From NCBI GenBank assembly GCA_008729055.1, contig SDUX01000006.1:1931501-1995500 (forward strand): a stretch of DNA of 64,000 nucleotides. Direction: 5' to 3'. The stretch's first letter is position 1, and the number at the start of each line of letters is the position of its first letter. Source of the DNA: Pyropia haitanensis (lineage: Eukaryota; Rhodophyta; Bangiophyceae; Bangiales; Bangiaceae). Positions 46,989 through 57,978 of this stretch are shown piece after piece. Position numbers and translations under genes: made by a program. Under the pieces are notes generated by a model. It saw only the letters and a program-made list of their open reading frames with translations, was not told the origin of the DNA and searched no databases.

Positions 46989-49900
46989 GGCCGCGCAGTG
47001 GCCTAGGCCGCGGCTCAGCACCGACGCTGCAGTCGCGGCGGCGGCGGCAGCGGCGGCGACGGCGACAGCAGCAAAGACGACAACGGCGGCAGTAGCGACG
47101 ACAACAATGGCGGCGGCGGCGGCAGCGGCGACAGCAGCCGCGGGCACCAGACTAGCGCGAGTGTCGGCACGACGACGGCGGCGGCGGCGGCAGCCGGACG
47201 CGTCATCCACCGCCCGCGCCGGCAGCAGCCCGTGGGCAACCAGGCACTGCCCTGACAGTCACCTCCCCGTTGCCCCGTCCCAGGCGGACAGGCGGATGGA
47301 TGTAGGGACCAGGGGGGCGCCGCCGAGCGACGGCGGCAAAGGGGTGGGCGCGCCGGTGGAATGGGCAGAGTGGGGGGAACCGCCGGTGGGTAGGTGGGTG
47401 GGATGGCGGGGGAATGGGCGGAGCACACGGTGGGTGGGCGGCGGCGGGGATAGCGGGAACTCGGCAAAGCACACGTGCGCGCGGCCACGGCGCGGGCGGT
47501 GGGTGGCGGTGGCAGCAGCGCCAGCGGCGGCGGCGGCGGCACGGCGTGCTGCCCGCGGGAGCCAAAAGGCCTGCGGGCCCACCCGATGGAACCGGCACAG
47601 CCGCGCGCGACGTTTGTGTGCCGTGCCCCACCGCAGCCGCAGCGTGGGGTGGGGGTGGCGGGGCGGTGTGGTGCGCCGGGAGGGGAAGCGTGGGGGGGGG
47701 GGGTGAACGCCCAGCACCGCAGGCAGCGCGTGGCGTGTGGCGTCGTCAATGCGAGCGGCGATGCGGAGGGTGTGCACCGCCAGGGGTGCACCAACCTCCC
47801 CCCACCCCCCCCCCCCCCCCCCCCCCCCCCGCGAGCGCCGCCGCCGCCGCTCCCCCTCTCGCTCACACGTGCGCGTCGCGCGGCCGGTCGCGGTCGCGGC
47901 GGTCCGCGTCTGTGGGGGAGGGGGCGCGGCGTCGCGGCGGGGAGACCCCTGCAGGGCGGCGGCGTGCGAGGGGGGCGGTCCCGCCCGCGGCCGCTCGCTC
48001 CGCCGCCCCACCCCGTGGGCGGCGGCGGGGCGGGCGGGCCGGCCGCCGCCAGCCGCGGCGGGCGGTCTCCCCCCCCCCCCTCCCCGCACAGCCACAGACG
48101 GGGCCGGCACCACCCCCACCTCACCCCCGCGCGTGGCCACGGCGGCGCCGCCCCCCCACGCCAATGCCACACGACGCGGGCGTGTGCCCCAGCTGGCTGC
48201 GCCGAGGCAGGGCGCACTCCAGCTGGCGAGCACAGGAGCGGCCGGCGTCCCGGTCCGCTCGTTGCCACGCCCGCGAAAAAAATCTGAACCTCAGAGGGCC
48301 AGTTGCTATCTCGTGGAGGGGCAAAGTGCGGGGGAAGGTCGCCCTCGTGGGGGCTGTAGGGGCCGGATGGTATCTCGGCTCACACCTGGCCAGCTCAGAC
48401 CGCGAAGCGGCGCGCTGCCATGCGAAAGAGGCGGTGCCCCCCAGGGGTTGGCCTGACGTTTGATTTGTTGAGCAAACAGTGAGATCCTGAGCAGGACCCC
48501 TCAGTTTTCCTCGTAAATACGAGACTTCAACATGGAATACTCAAACCACGTCACGCCTTTTCTAACTTTCTTCCCCGATGAGGCTTGCGAATCCCAACTG
48601 TGCGAGCGACATCCACATTCGGGCCATGGCCGATCGCCCGCTCCCCCAACTCTTCCCCATCCCCTCGTGGCGCACACGGTCTACCGCTTCTGCCGCACCA
48701 CATCATCCACCAGCGCCACCTCCACCCGCTCCTCCTTTTCCTGCTGCCGCTGGGAGCTACGCATCCCCCGGTGGTGCGCCGCCGCCGCCGACGCGGACGC
48801 GGCGGCCAGCTCCTACCAGTCCACCCGCTCGCGGAGCGTCGCGACCGAGGGTGTGCTCCACGCCGTCGTGGCGGGGGAGGGGGGGGGGGGAGGAAGGGGG
48901 GAAGTGACTGGTGGGTGCGTGGGAGGGGGAAGGGGAAGGCAGCGGGAGGGCTAGACGGGTCAGGCCGCGGCAGAGGAACAATACAAACGAGAACACGGTC
49001 AGTTGGCGGGAAATGCCACCGCTTAGCGGGGAGACCGAACCAACAAGGTATCAGCATCGAGCGAAACAGTGGCCAGACAGGCAGCCGCCGCCAACAGCGG
49101 CGCACCAAGCCCAACATCGACCCCCGCTCTCAGCAGTGAGGCGCCGTCCACACCTGCCAAGGCGCCCCCGCACGGTTAGCGGGGTATCTGCCCCCCCTCC
49201 CCGGCCGGGCTCCCACCACCCCTTCGCCTTTCAGGAACCGCACAAACGGCTGAGTCGAGACGTAGCGGCGGAAGGTGCCCTCCTTGCTCAGGCGGTGGCG
49301 GCAACGACGGTCGCGACGCGCACGCCCCCCCATCGCACGCACAGTCTTGTCGGTCCGCGGATAGCAGTCCGGACCCCACTGTTCGGATGACTGGATCCAT
49401 GCGAAGGGAACCCATCAAACCAAACCTGTGACAGTTCCAGTTGACTTGAAAGCACATAGGCAATGGCCAACCAGAATGAAACAAAAGCAAATCTCGTGGC
49501 AAAAATGCGCTAAAAATTACACAATCTCACTTTCAGACTTGACAGTTACCACGACTCGACAACAGTCACTTGTTGCATGGCGCCGTTTCGAGAGTGAGGA
49601 GGTGCGGCGTGTGGGGTGCTCCGCCGCCTTGGGGATACACTGCCGGTTCGCTCGAGATCGTTGATGCCCTGATTGGATGCTGTCCTGGATATGGCGGCGC
49701 CTCGCCCGTCTCGGAACAGCTGGCGGCACCCCGGCGTACGCGTCCGCGGACCACGAGGGCGGCGGGCGCCAGGTCCTGGCCGCCACCCCCGCACCACCCC
49801 ACAGGCCCGGAACGCCTTCTTGTCGCCGGCAGCGAGCGACTCGCTACGGCCGCGGGACACTCAAATTGACACCTCCGCCACCCACCACCCCCCCACCCCC

Positions 49901-51477
49901 CGCCCCGGCTTCGAGCGCCTCGACAGGGCAAGACGGCCTGTTGTTGTCTGCACACGCTGTGACGACGCTGGCGCCCTTCACAGTTTGTGGTGGCGATGAG
50001 AAATCCTGTGGTGGGGAGCGTGCCTCGCGCCTTGGGAAGACCCGAGAGGGAGTGTGCTTGGCGACCGGGAAGGGCCAGCGCAGCCCTTCTATCACAGCAG
50101 GGGCAGAAAAATCGGTCGCGTAGAACAACACCGAGACACTAACAAACACTCGTTCAGAGGAGCTGGAGGGCGACGGTTCTCTCGAGTGTGTTGAGGTACA
50201 GTACTAGAGGGATTGTGAACCTCAGTGCGAGAGGGGAGAGAGACCCCAGGCTCATGGTCGCCACCGGACAAGTGTACCGGCCTCGTGGCAAAGCCGAACA
50301 TCCTCGCACGTCGGTACTGTACGCGTGAAACAAGAGGACTGGCGCGAGCAGCGCTGTGCTCTCGATCTCTAATTCCGGCAAGTGAGCTGCGGGCTGCTCC
50401 CAGATTCTTTTGGGTGGTCAACCCAATTCTCCCGCGCAACGGGTGGGCCACAAGCGTCGATCCGGTGCGCTCACGGGCTCGGGGGATCGGCCCTGCCGCG
50501 CACCTCGACCGCCCCGGCGGGGCTCCGGGTGACCTCGCGACGACCCCGCAGGTTTGGGGCTTCTCGGGCGAGGGGGGGGGGGGAGGGGTGTTGTGAAACG
50601 GGACGGGCGGGGGGGGGGGTCCGCGAGCAGGTTGCGCAGACAGGCGACGCGGCGCGCCGCCCCGCCCGCCATTGCGCCGCTTCGTGCCGCCACCCCCCTG
50701 GACGGCCGCCAATGAACGCTACGCAGGGTTGGGTGTCGGCCAATGGGAGGCGCCGGCCGGGGCGGAAACCCTGCCCCTCGGCGCCGCCAGCTCCCCCGCG
50801 GAGGTCCGCCGCGCCACCGCCGCGACGCCGCCGCGACGCCGCCGCGGACACCCCCCTCCAGGGAGCCGTTTTCGGGGGGGAGGGGAGGTCCCGCAGCACG
50901 AAAGTCTGGCAGCGCGGCGGGCGGTGTGACGCATCAACCCCCCCCCCCCTGCCCCTCTCCCCCGCCGCGGCCGGCCGCGGCCGCCGACCAACCCGCGGCG
51001 CCGCGGCCGCCGGTTCCGCCGCTCACGCGTTGGGGCGCCGCGCTCCCCGCCGCCCGCCGCCTCTTATCAGCGGCCCGCCGCCGACGGCAGTCGCCGCCGC
51101 GGCCGCATCGCCGTGACCCCCCCCCTCCGTTGGACTGTCTGTGCGGACCCGCCGGCGCCAATCCCGCCCGCCGACGCCCGCCGGCGGTCGCCTCTGGCGT
51201 ATCTCCGTGGTGGCCTCCTCCCACTCACCTTCCCGGCGCCGTCGCGCGCACTTGGCCGCCGTACCGTCGTCGTGCTCACCGCCCCTGCCTTCTTACCTCC
51301 CTCCCTCCCACCGAGGTGCTTCCCCTTTCCCGGTCGTCGCTTGACACCGCCCCCCTTGTGCCGGCTGTGCTTCCTGTCCCGGTCAACGCTGGACGCCGCC
51401 GCCTCCGTCGTCGTCCCAGTCGTCTACCACAGCGCCGCGTTCTTCCTCGTCCCTTTGCCCGTGTATCCCCTGCACCC
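46989..51477. other. 4.5 kb region, mostly non-coding
   Basis: This lies between the divergent homeodomain and zinc-knuckle genes. Three AT-richer islands lie at 48270-48640, 49380-49680 and 50100-50420. CCAAT/ATTGG occurs at 49672, 50422, 50709 and 50740. One weak candidate gene is listed separately. The part 46989-48270 is C/G-rich with long C runs (e.g. around 47807-47830) and no convincing frame. Confidence 0.45.
48681..49333 (-). CDS. Candidate small two-exon gene, unknown
   Basis: This is weak but worth recording. Minus-strand ATG 49333 lies just downstream of an AT-rich island and reads MGGRARRDRRCRHRLSKEGT then FRRYVSTQPFVRFLKGEG, with mixed residues and C/G-ending codons. About 300 bases on, a second block ends at TAG 48681 with ELAAASASAAAAHHRGMRSS then QRQQEKEERVEVALVDDVVR. 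An in-frame TAG at 48813-48815 precedes this block and could be a splice acceptor. CAG|GTGTGG near 49157 could be a donor, although it differs from the GTACGY donors of the other genes. I recognise no family. A small mitochondrial or ribosomal protein would fit the size and charge, but this is a guess. Confidence 0.25.
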
Positions 51478-51680
51478 ATGGCGGCGGCGTTTGTGCCGGC
51501 GGGCGCTCTGCCGGCGCGCCGCCCCCACACCCCCCGCCCCGCCCGGCGATCCACCATCGACGCCCCCGCCCCCCCGGTGCGGCCGGCCTCCCGCTCCACT
51601 CCCACCGCCCGGGTAGCGTTGCCGCGGACGTCCACGGCGGCGGCCACGGCCGCCGCCGCTCCTTCCCCCGCCACGCGCGT

Positions 51681-51726
<46 letters not shown>

Positions 51727-52816
51727 CCGGCGCCGGCGACGGCGCCGGCGGCGTCGGCGTCGGCGGCGGCGGTGGCGGCCAAGCGCCCCCGCTCGTCCCA
51801 GTCGCACCGGTGCTCGTGCTGCGGGCAGCCCGGCCACAATGTGCGGCGGTGCCCCGTGCTGCTCGCGCAGCCGGGCACGCCCGCCGCCGCCGCGGCGGCG
51901 CGGACGCGCCCGTCGGCGGCCATGATTGGCGGCGGCGGCGGCGGCAGCGGCACCGCGGCGGCGCGGCTGGTCCTGTCGGGGCTCCCACCCGCGGCGGCGG
52001 CGGCGGCGGCGGCGGCCGCCGCGGCGGCGGCGCCGGCGACGTCCCCCTTGGCCGCGGCGGCAGCGGCGGCAACGGGCGCGGCGGCGGCCACGGCGGCGGC
52101 CACCACCCCCGCCACCCGCCGCGCGTGGTACGCCCAGCGCTGCGGCCGGTGCGGCGCGGTGGGCCACAACGCGCGCAACTGCGCGGCGGCGGTGCGCGGG
52201 TGTGGGTGTGGGGTGTGTGGCGGCTCGACGCGGCTGCCGTGCTCGGCGTGTGGCGGCGCGGGCACCCGGTCGCGCCCGCCGCCGCCGCCGCCGCCGCCGC
52301 CGCCCGTGTCGTCGGTGGTTGGCCTGCCGCCGCGGGGGGGGGTACCGCCGCGGCCGGCCGCCGCGCGTCGTTGGCACGCCAGCCGCGGCTGGTCATGGGC
52401 GGCCGCCTCGCGGAAGCGGCGGTCGGCGGCGGCGGCGGCGGCGGCGGCGGCCGCGGCGGCGGCCGCGGCGGCGGTGGCGGCGGCAGCGGCGGTGGCGGCC
52501 GGGTGGCGACGCTCACCCGCCCCCCCGGCGGCGCGGCGGCCGCGGCGGCGACGGCGGTGGTCGGCGCCCCCCCCTCCCGCCTGAGCGCCGCGCAGCAGGC
52601 GCTCGCCGACGCGGCGCGCGCGCGGGTGCGGGCGGAGCGGGGCGAGTGGATCCGCTCGCCCGGCGACGCGGAGGAGCTGGTTGGCGGCGGCGGCGGCGGC
52701 GGCGTGCGGCCGGCCGTGCCGGGCGGCCGCGTGCTGCCGCGCTTGGGGGGGGGGGGGAGCGGTGTGGCCGCTGCTGCGGCCGGGGGTACCTGTCGTGCCT
52801 CGCGTGCAGCGATTAG
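51478..52816 (+). CDS. Zinc-knuckle protein with DnaJ-type CxxC pairs, possibly plastid
   Basis: ATG 51478 opens an Ala/Arg/Pro/Ser/Thr-rich N-terminus (MAAAFVPAGALPARRPHTPR) that resembles a transit peptide. Two CCHC zinc knuckles follow: CSCCGQPGHNVRRC (~51810-51855) and CGRCGAVGHNARNC (~52140-52185). Next are CGVCGGSTRLPCSACGGAGT (~52208-52270) and, at the very C-terminus, CGRCCGRGYLSCLACSD. The last two resemble CxxCxGxG repeats of the DnaJ central zinc domain and of BSD2-like proteins. Between them lies a charged helix, RLSAAQQALADAARARVRAE, then RGEWIRSPGDAEEL. Frames change at G runs 52334-52342 and 52745-52757, and the motifs survive only if both are crossed. Such proteins bind RNA or act as chaperones; which applies here is unknown. 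About 445 residues. Confidence 0.72.
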
Positions 52817-53757
52817 GGGGGGGCGCCAATGGGTCCAATGGGTGGGTAGGGGGGGGGGGGGCGATGGGGGGGCGATGGGGGGGCGATGGGGGGTCGCCGC
52901 CGCCGCGGCGGCGCCGCCCGCGCCGACCGATTTTTTTTTTTTTTTTCTTCGTGTGCGCCGCGGTGGCGGTGTTGTGGTGCGTTTTTTTTTGTTTTTTTTT
53001 TGTTTGTTGGGCGTGTCCCCCCACGGCGCGGCGCGCGGGGGGTGGATTGATCGCCGGTGGGGGGTGGGGGGGGGACGCGCGGCCGCCCGCGGCGCCCGCC
53101 CGTTTTTTGTGTCGTCGCGGCGCCGCCCGCCCGGCGGCGCGGCGTCGCCCGTGGAGGCCCTTTTTTTTTTCTTGATTTTTTTTTCTGCTGCTCCCGCTCG
53201 CCCGCGGTGGGTGGTGGGCGGCGCGCCGCCGCCGCCGCGGCGCGCGCCGCCGCCGCCGCGGCGGCGGGCCACGCCCCGCCGCCCGCCCGGCCGCGGCCGA
53301 CGCCGCGGCGGGTGCGCGGCGGCGAGTGCCCGCGCGGGCGCCCGCCCGCGCGGGCGCCCGCCCGCCCGCCCGCCCGCCCGCCGCGGCGCGCGGCGGCCGC
53401 GGCACGCCGTCGGCGCGCGCGCCGCGGCGTGCGGCGGGCCGTGGCGGGGCGGGGCGGCGAGGCGCCGCGGCGGCCGCGGCGGCGGCCGCGTGCACACACA
53501 GACAACCCGCCCGGGCGGCGGCGGCGCAGAGACGGCCAGGTGGGGGCGCCCGCCAAACGGGGAGCGGCAGCCACGGGACGGACGTCCGCCCCGGCCGTCG
53601 CCGTCTGCCCTGCCGCCCGGTCCCCCCACCTTTGGCCGCGTGTCCCATCTCGTACCCTTCCCCCCCCCCCCCCGCCTCCTCCCTCCCCCCCCCCCCCCAC
53701 CCCCCACCCCCCATCCCCTAGCCTACGTGCCCCCGTCTCCGCCCCTCCCCCCCCCCC
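52817..53757. other. Convergent 3' region rich in T runs
   Basis: After the zinc-knuckle stop there are T16 at 52931-52946 and shorter T runs at 52983-53002 and 53161-53190, then GC-rich inverted elements around 53330-53385 and long C runs at 53660-53700. No coding frame is convincing. Confidence 0.5.
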
Positions 53758-54512
53758 TCAAAACGTGGACCCCTCCATCCAGTAGTCAATCGCGGTGGAG
53801 AAGGCGGCAAACCCCGCGCACCCGAGCGCCATATTCCCCGCCCGCGCCCGCGCGGGCACCCCCCGCGTCCGCGGCGCCGACGACAGCGCGGCGCCCGCGG
53901 CGCACCCCCCAATCAGCGAGTTCCACAGGTCGTGCCGCGCGCGCGCCTTCTCCACCGCGCAGTCACACAGCGCAAAGACCGCGCCGAGGCGCGCAAAGGA
54001 GCGGCCGTACTCGGCCATGGAACCGCCCGCCGCGGCAAAGCCGGTGCGGAGCTTGGCGCGGAGGGGGCCCCGCATCTCCACCGCGTGGTCCACGCCCGCC
54101 GCGTAGCCGCCAAAGAGGAGGCCCGCAAAGAGGCCGAGGCCGCCGCCCATGACGCCAGAGAGGGCGGCTTTGAAGAGGCACGACTCGGGGGCGGCGGCGA
54201 CCGCCGCGACGGGCCACGAGGGGGGGGGGGGGCGGGCGCCACGGGGTAGCTGGGGGGGACCACAAAGCCCCCGCCGCCGCCGCTGGCGCCCCAGCCGCCG
54301 AGGGTGGGGAGGGGGGGGGGGAGGCGGGAAAAACGGGACCGCCATAGGGGGACGGCGGCACCGCAAAGGGGGGGGGGGGGGGGCAGGGGGGGCCCCCGCG
54401 TCGCCCGCCGCGCCGGCGGGCGTGCCCGGCGGACCGCCGGTGGGCGCCGCCGCCGGCGGAATGGCGGGCAGCTCGGCCCGACCGTCGGCGACGCCGCCAC
54501 CACCGTCGGCGA

Positions 54513-54557
<45 letters not shown>

Positions 54558-54603
54558 CGGCCGACGGCGGCGGCGGCGGCGGTGGCGGCGGTGCGGGGTC
54601 CAT
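53758..54603 (-). CDS. TIM22: Mitochondrial inner membrane translocase Tim22-like (Tim17/22/23 family)
   Basis: The C-terminal ~150 residues have the family pattern of four Gly-rich membrane helices. Blocks are CLFKAALSGVMGGGLGLFAG, LRTGFAAAGGSMAEYGRSFA, LGAVFALCDCAVEKARARHD, LWNSLIGGCAAGAALSS and GNMALGCAGFAAFSTAIDYW. The short basic loop after helix 3 and the acidic residue in the cap are as in Tim22, which inserts carrier proteins into the inner membrane. The N-terminus from ATG 54603 (MDPAPPPPPP) is a long Pro/Gly/Ala extension. It crosses G runs 54220-54232 and 54311-54321, between which LPTLGGWGASGGGGGFVVPP reads in a second frame. About 280 residues. Tim17 or Tim23 is less likely because of the helix 1-2 loop, but cannot be excluded. 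Confidence 0.72.
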
Positions 54604-55280
54604 TGTCCGACCGCCTTGGACCCGCCAAAGGCAGGAAGGGGAGCAGAGGGGAAAAGACGCGCCGCGACAGTGCCGCGGGCGCGGCGGCGGAGGAGTAGAG
54701 ACGGCCGGTGCGGGCGGGGCCGGCGTCGAGGGGGTGGGCGGCTCGGCAGACAGCAGTCGCAGGGGCAGCGCGGGAGGCGCGGCGGGAGGGCGGCGGGTCG
54801 ACGACGGCGGCCAGGCCGCGGGGGGGGAGCGCGCCGTCTGGATCAAGGCCTCACTTTTCAGGTGGTTTTTCCCATTTTCATTGTGTCCTTGAAAGAATTA
54901 CCCAGACGTCGCCCATCGTCTGCGTATCCGGCCCTCGTGCTGCGCTCGAGGCGCTGCTCGTGTGGGCGTGTGCAGAGGGGGGGTGTGGAGCCACGGTGGC
55001 GGGGTGGGGGGGGGGGGAGACGGAAGAGGAGGGGGCTGCGCGCCCACACGAGTAGCGCCGAGCAGGCACAGGGGAGTTTCACGGGGGGGCGGAACGAGGT
55101 CAGGGAGAGGAGCCCGCGAGGAGGACCACGGTTCCCGACTGGGGCGGGCGGCGGCAAGGTCGCCGCACACCGGGTGGGCGGTAGGTCAGGCGGCGTGCGG
55201 ACGCTGCCAAGCGCCGTCAATGCAAACTAACGTTTACGCACTGGCCGCAGCCACCGCCCACCCCCCGCCACACCTTCCCT
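54604..55280. other. Intergenic region between Tim22 and PDI genes
   Basis: Both neighbours are on the minus strand. The segment 54850-54910 is AT-richer and probably carries the Tim22 promoter. No gene is supported. Confidence 0.5.
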
Positions 55281-56976
55281 TCATGCGCTGCTATTGGGCG
55301 GGGGTGCCCCGCATTGGCCAGCCTCTCCGTCTGCCGGCGCGGCGCAGCTGCCCTCCTCCGCCTTGTCCGCTGCTCCCGTGGCCCCAGCGTCGGCCGGCGC
55401 ACCCTCGTCCGCGGCCACGTGCACCGCCGGCGACGCGGCGGGCTCGGCCTCGGCACCGGCCGACGCGTCGGCCGCCGCCGCCGTGGCCGCCGACCACTGC
55501 GGCACGTCGCCCGCAAAGCGGGCGTACCGCACGTCCCCCCCACCACCTTGTCGAGAAACGCCCCCACCGACGCGTCGTCCAGGACCACCCCTTCCCCCGC
55601 CAGCGCCGCCACCTTGCCCTTCTTGCCCCGCACCACCGCAAACGCGCCGCCGTCGGCAACCGCGTCGGGGCCCAGCAGCGACGACGCCAGCTGCGCGCCG
55701 CCGCTCGACGCAACGTCCACCACCGCAAACCCGAGGTTGTCAAACTGGTAGCGCCCTGCCAAGCCCTCCAGCACCGCCGGGGTGAGGCTGGCCGACGCGC
55801 CGTCGGGGAGGAGCGCCAGCGCACACAGCCGGCCATCCTTACGGGCACCACAGTGCGCGTCGTAGGCTGCCCGGCTGTCCACGGTGGCCACCCCAGCGTC
55901 CCCCGCCGGCGGCTGCACAAACGTGCCACCCATGGGCGTCGCCTCTGGCGCCGCCGACGCGTCGGCTGTGCCGCCTGCCGTCGCGCCATCGCCACCGGCA
56001 GCGTCGCCCTCAGCGGACGGGGGCGACCCGACGGCCACGGCGTCGAGGAACGCACGAAGGGCGTCCGCCTCTACCGCCCCCGTGTGGGGCACCCCCGCAG
56101 TTTCGTCGGTCGAGCCCGCCGCCCACGACACCAGGCCGGGCAGCTTCTTGGAGGCCAGACCGTGCTTGGCCGCCAGCTCTCCGTCCGCGCCGCGCACCTC
56201 GCCAAGAGCAAGGCGGCCCTCATAGGCCGCGCTCAGGCCCTTGTACAGCGGCGAGGTGCTCTTCTTGGACGTAAACAGCACCACGTGGGGGAGCTTGGGG
56301 GACGTCTCCTTGAGGAAGCCCGCTACCCCCCCGGCAGGGATGACCGTCACAAACGACTTGAGCGCGGCCTTGACGGCAGCCGCCATCCCCCCCGACGTGC
56401 GAGCGCCATTGTAGTCTGACGGCCGCCGGTCGCGCGCGGTGACGCCAGAAAACAACTTGAGCGTAGGGAACCCCTTGACGCCATACTTGGACATCAGGCC
56501 AGGGGCATCGTCAGAGGAGACGGCGCCCAGCCGCGCGACGCCATCCAGGTTCGCCGCGGCGCGGTCAAAGTGCGGGGCCAGGCTCTTGCAGTGGCCGCAC
56601 CAGTCTGCATAAAACTCCACGAGCCTGTAGAGCACAGCAGAGGATACGTCAGCGCAGGGGTGGGAAAGTCAGGAGCAGTCCAGCGAGCACTGACCCGAGT
56701 GTGCGTTGACATGACACCGAGACTCACGTCAGGCGGGCAAGCCCCGCCAGGCTCCACGAGAGAAGACCGCCATCAGCAGATGCAAGCCGACACGTACCAT
56801 GTCTCTTTCGAATCGAGGACAAGCGACTGGAAGTTCTTCTCTGTGAGCTCAACGACCTTGGACGTCTTCCAGTTGTACAGCGCAGCCGCCACGGGCGTCG
56901 TGCCCGACGCAGCGGCCAGCACCACCAGGAAGGCAGACGCAGCCCAGAGCGCTGGGCGACCAAGAACAGCGTTCAT
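55281..56976 (-). CDS. Protein disulfide isomerase, P5/PDIA6-like (two exons)
   Basis: Exon 1 (56976-56798) starts MNAVLGRPALWAASAFLVVL, a signal peptide, then KVVELTEKNFQSLVLDSKET. After a 173-base intron, exon 2 continues LVEFYADWCGHCKSLAPHFD, giving the thioredoxin active site WCGHC and later KGFPTLKLF with the cis-Pro. Two further domains lack CxxC. The second includes RLCALALLPDGASASLTPAV, YQFDNLGFAVVDVASSGGAQ and AVVRGKKGKVAALAGEG, which resembles the C-terminal b domain of PDIA6/P5. At C run 55535-55541 the frame changes and the tail continues DVRYARFAGDVPQW, then an Ala/Glu-rich acidic region to TGA 55281. The role is disulfide formation in the ER. No KDEL-type signal is visible at the C-terminus (NSSA). 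Confidence 0.85.
56625..56797 (-). other. Intron of the PDI gene
   Basis: On the minus strand the donor is ACATG|GTACGT at 56797 and the acceptor CTACAG ends at 56625. It is phase 2. Splicing yields ETW-LVEFYADWCGHC, as expected for the thioredoxin fold. Confidence 0.88.
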
Positions 56977-57978
56977 GACGGCAGCAAGTCTGGTGGGCGA
57001 CACGTGCGCGACGAGGGACAGGACATGTGGGTGGGGCGGGCGGGCGCAGCAAGACAAAGGGCTCGCCGGCGCGCTGGGCGCTCAAGAGGGTAGACGCTCG
57101 ACGCCCAAGTCCGCTCAGCAGAAACTGTCAGCACTTTGCAATGGCGCTATCCTATTGGACAATGTACTCATATTGACTGAACCATTCAGCGTCGCCCCAG
57201 CTCGGATCAAGCCCAGGCGGTGTGAATAAGTACACTGCCGTCTTGTTCAAATTTATCCGGTGTGATCCCAGTCAAAGTCGAGGTCGTGGGGAAACCAGCC
57301 ATCTCTCCAGCCGGATATGATGAACCATCGACCAATGCAAGGTTTTGCCCCGCACTCAGTCTTGGCTTTGACCAGGTTCATCAAAGTAAGAAAAACATCA
57401 ACGCAACCTGTCAGAACCCTCTGCCACGCTTCTCCTCTTTGCTCAAGCGCTGTCCGCGGATGCTCCCGTAGCTCTGCCATGACGACAAAGCAGGCGCAGT
57501 CATCACAACCGCACCACAGTGCAACGGCCAGTGGAACGCGCCTCCCACCCCCACCTCACCCGCGATCCCCCCTAGCAGGCACCCCCGAGCCAGGGTGGCG
57601 GGGATGGTGCCGCGCGGGCGTCAGGAACGGTCGGAGGGGCAGGTCCTTTGCCGCCGCGCATCGGCGGCGGCACGGGATTGCAAAAAGGCAATGCAAAGAG
57701 AGGGGGCGGGGGGGGGGGGGGGGGGCAACGTTGGGCGGTGCTGCCGGTCGCCGGGCCCCGCGCGCCAGACAGGCGTCCCGCCGCGCGCGGTGGACCCGTT
57801 TACTCTGGGCCCCATCCCCACGGTAGTGGCGCGCGTGGTGTGCCCCGGTCTACGGTGCCAGGGCAGTAGGCGCCCGCCCGTGGCGGCACTCCCCCCGCCC
57901 CCCACCCCCGAGGCGCTGAGCGGTGGCCCACGGGTGGCACCCGCCGCCAGCATCGCGCGCGCGCGCGCGCGCGCGGCG
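56977..57978. other. Intergenic region between PDI and photolyase-like genes
   Basis: This is the PDI promoter side and the photolyase-like 3' side. The stretch 57110-57480 is AT-richer, with ATTGG at 57154 and CCAAT at 57331. A G17-type run lies near 57709-57724. Open frames lack family features. Confidence 0.5.

Noticed and set aside
48310..48463. Plus-strand peptide with a membrane-like stretch (GKVALVGAVGAGWYLGS)
   Set aside because: It is short, uses codons (GTA, GGA, GCT) unlike neighbouring genes, and has no start or splice site that I could defend.
53330..53385. GC-rich inverted repeats resembling a terminator or small RNA hairpin
   Set aside because: Runs of GCCC/GGGC make such pairings at many places in this window. 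Nothing sets this one apart.
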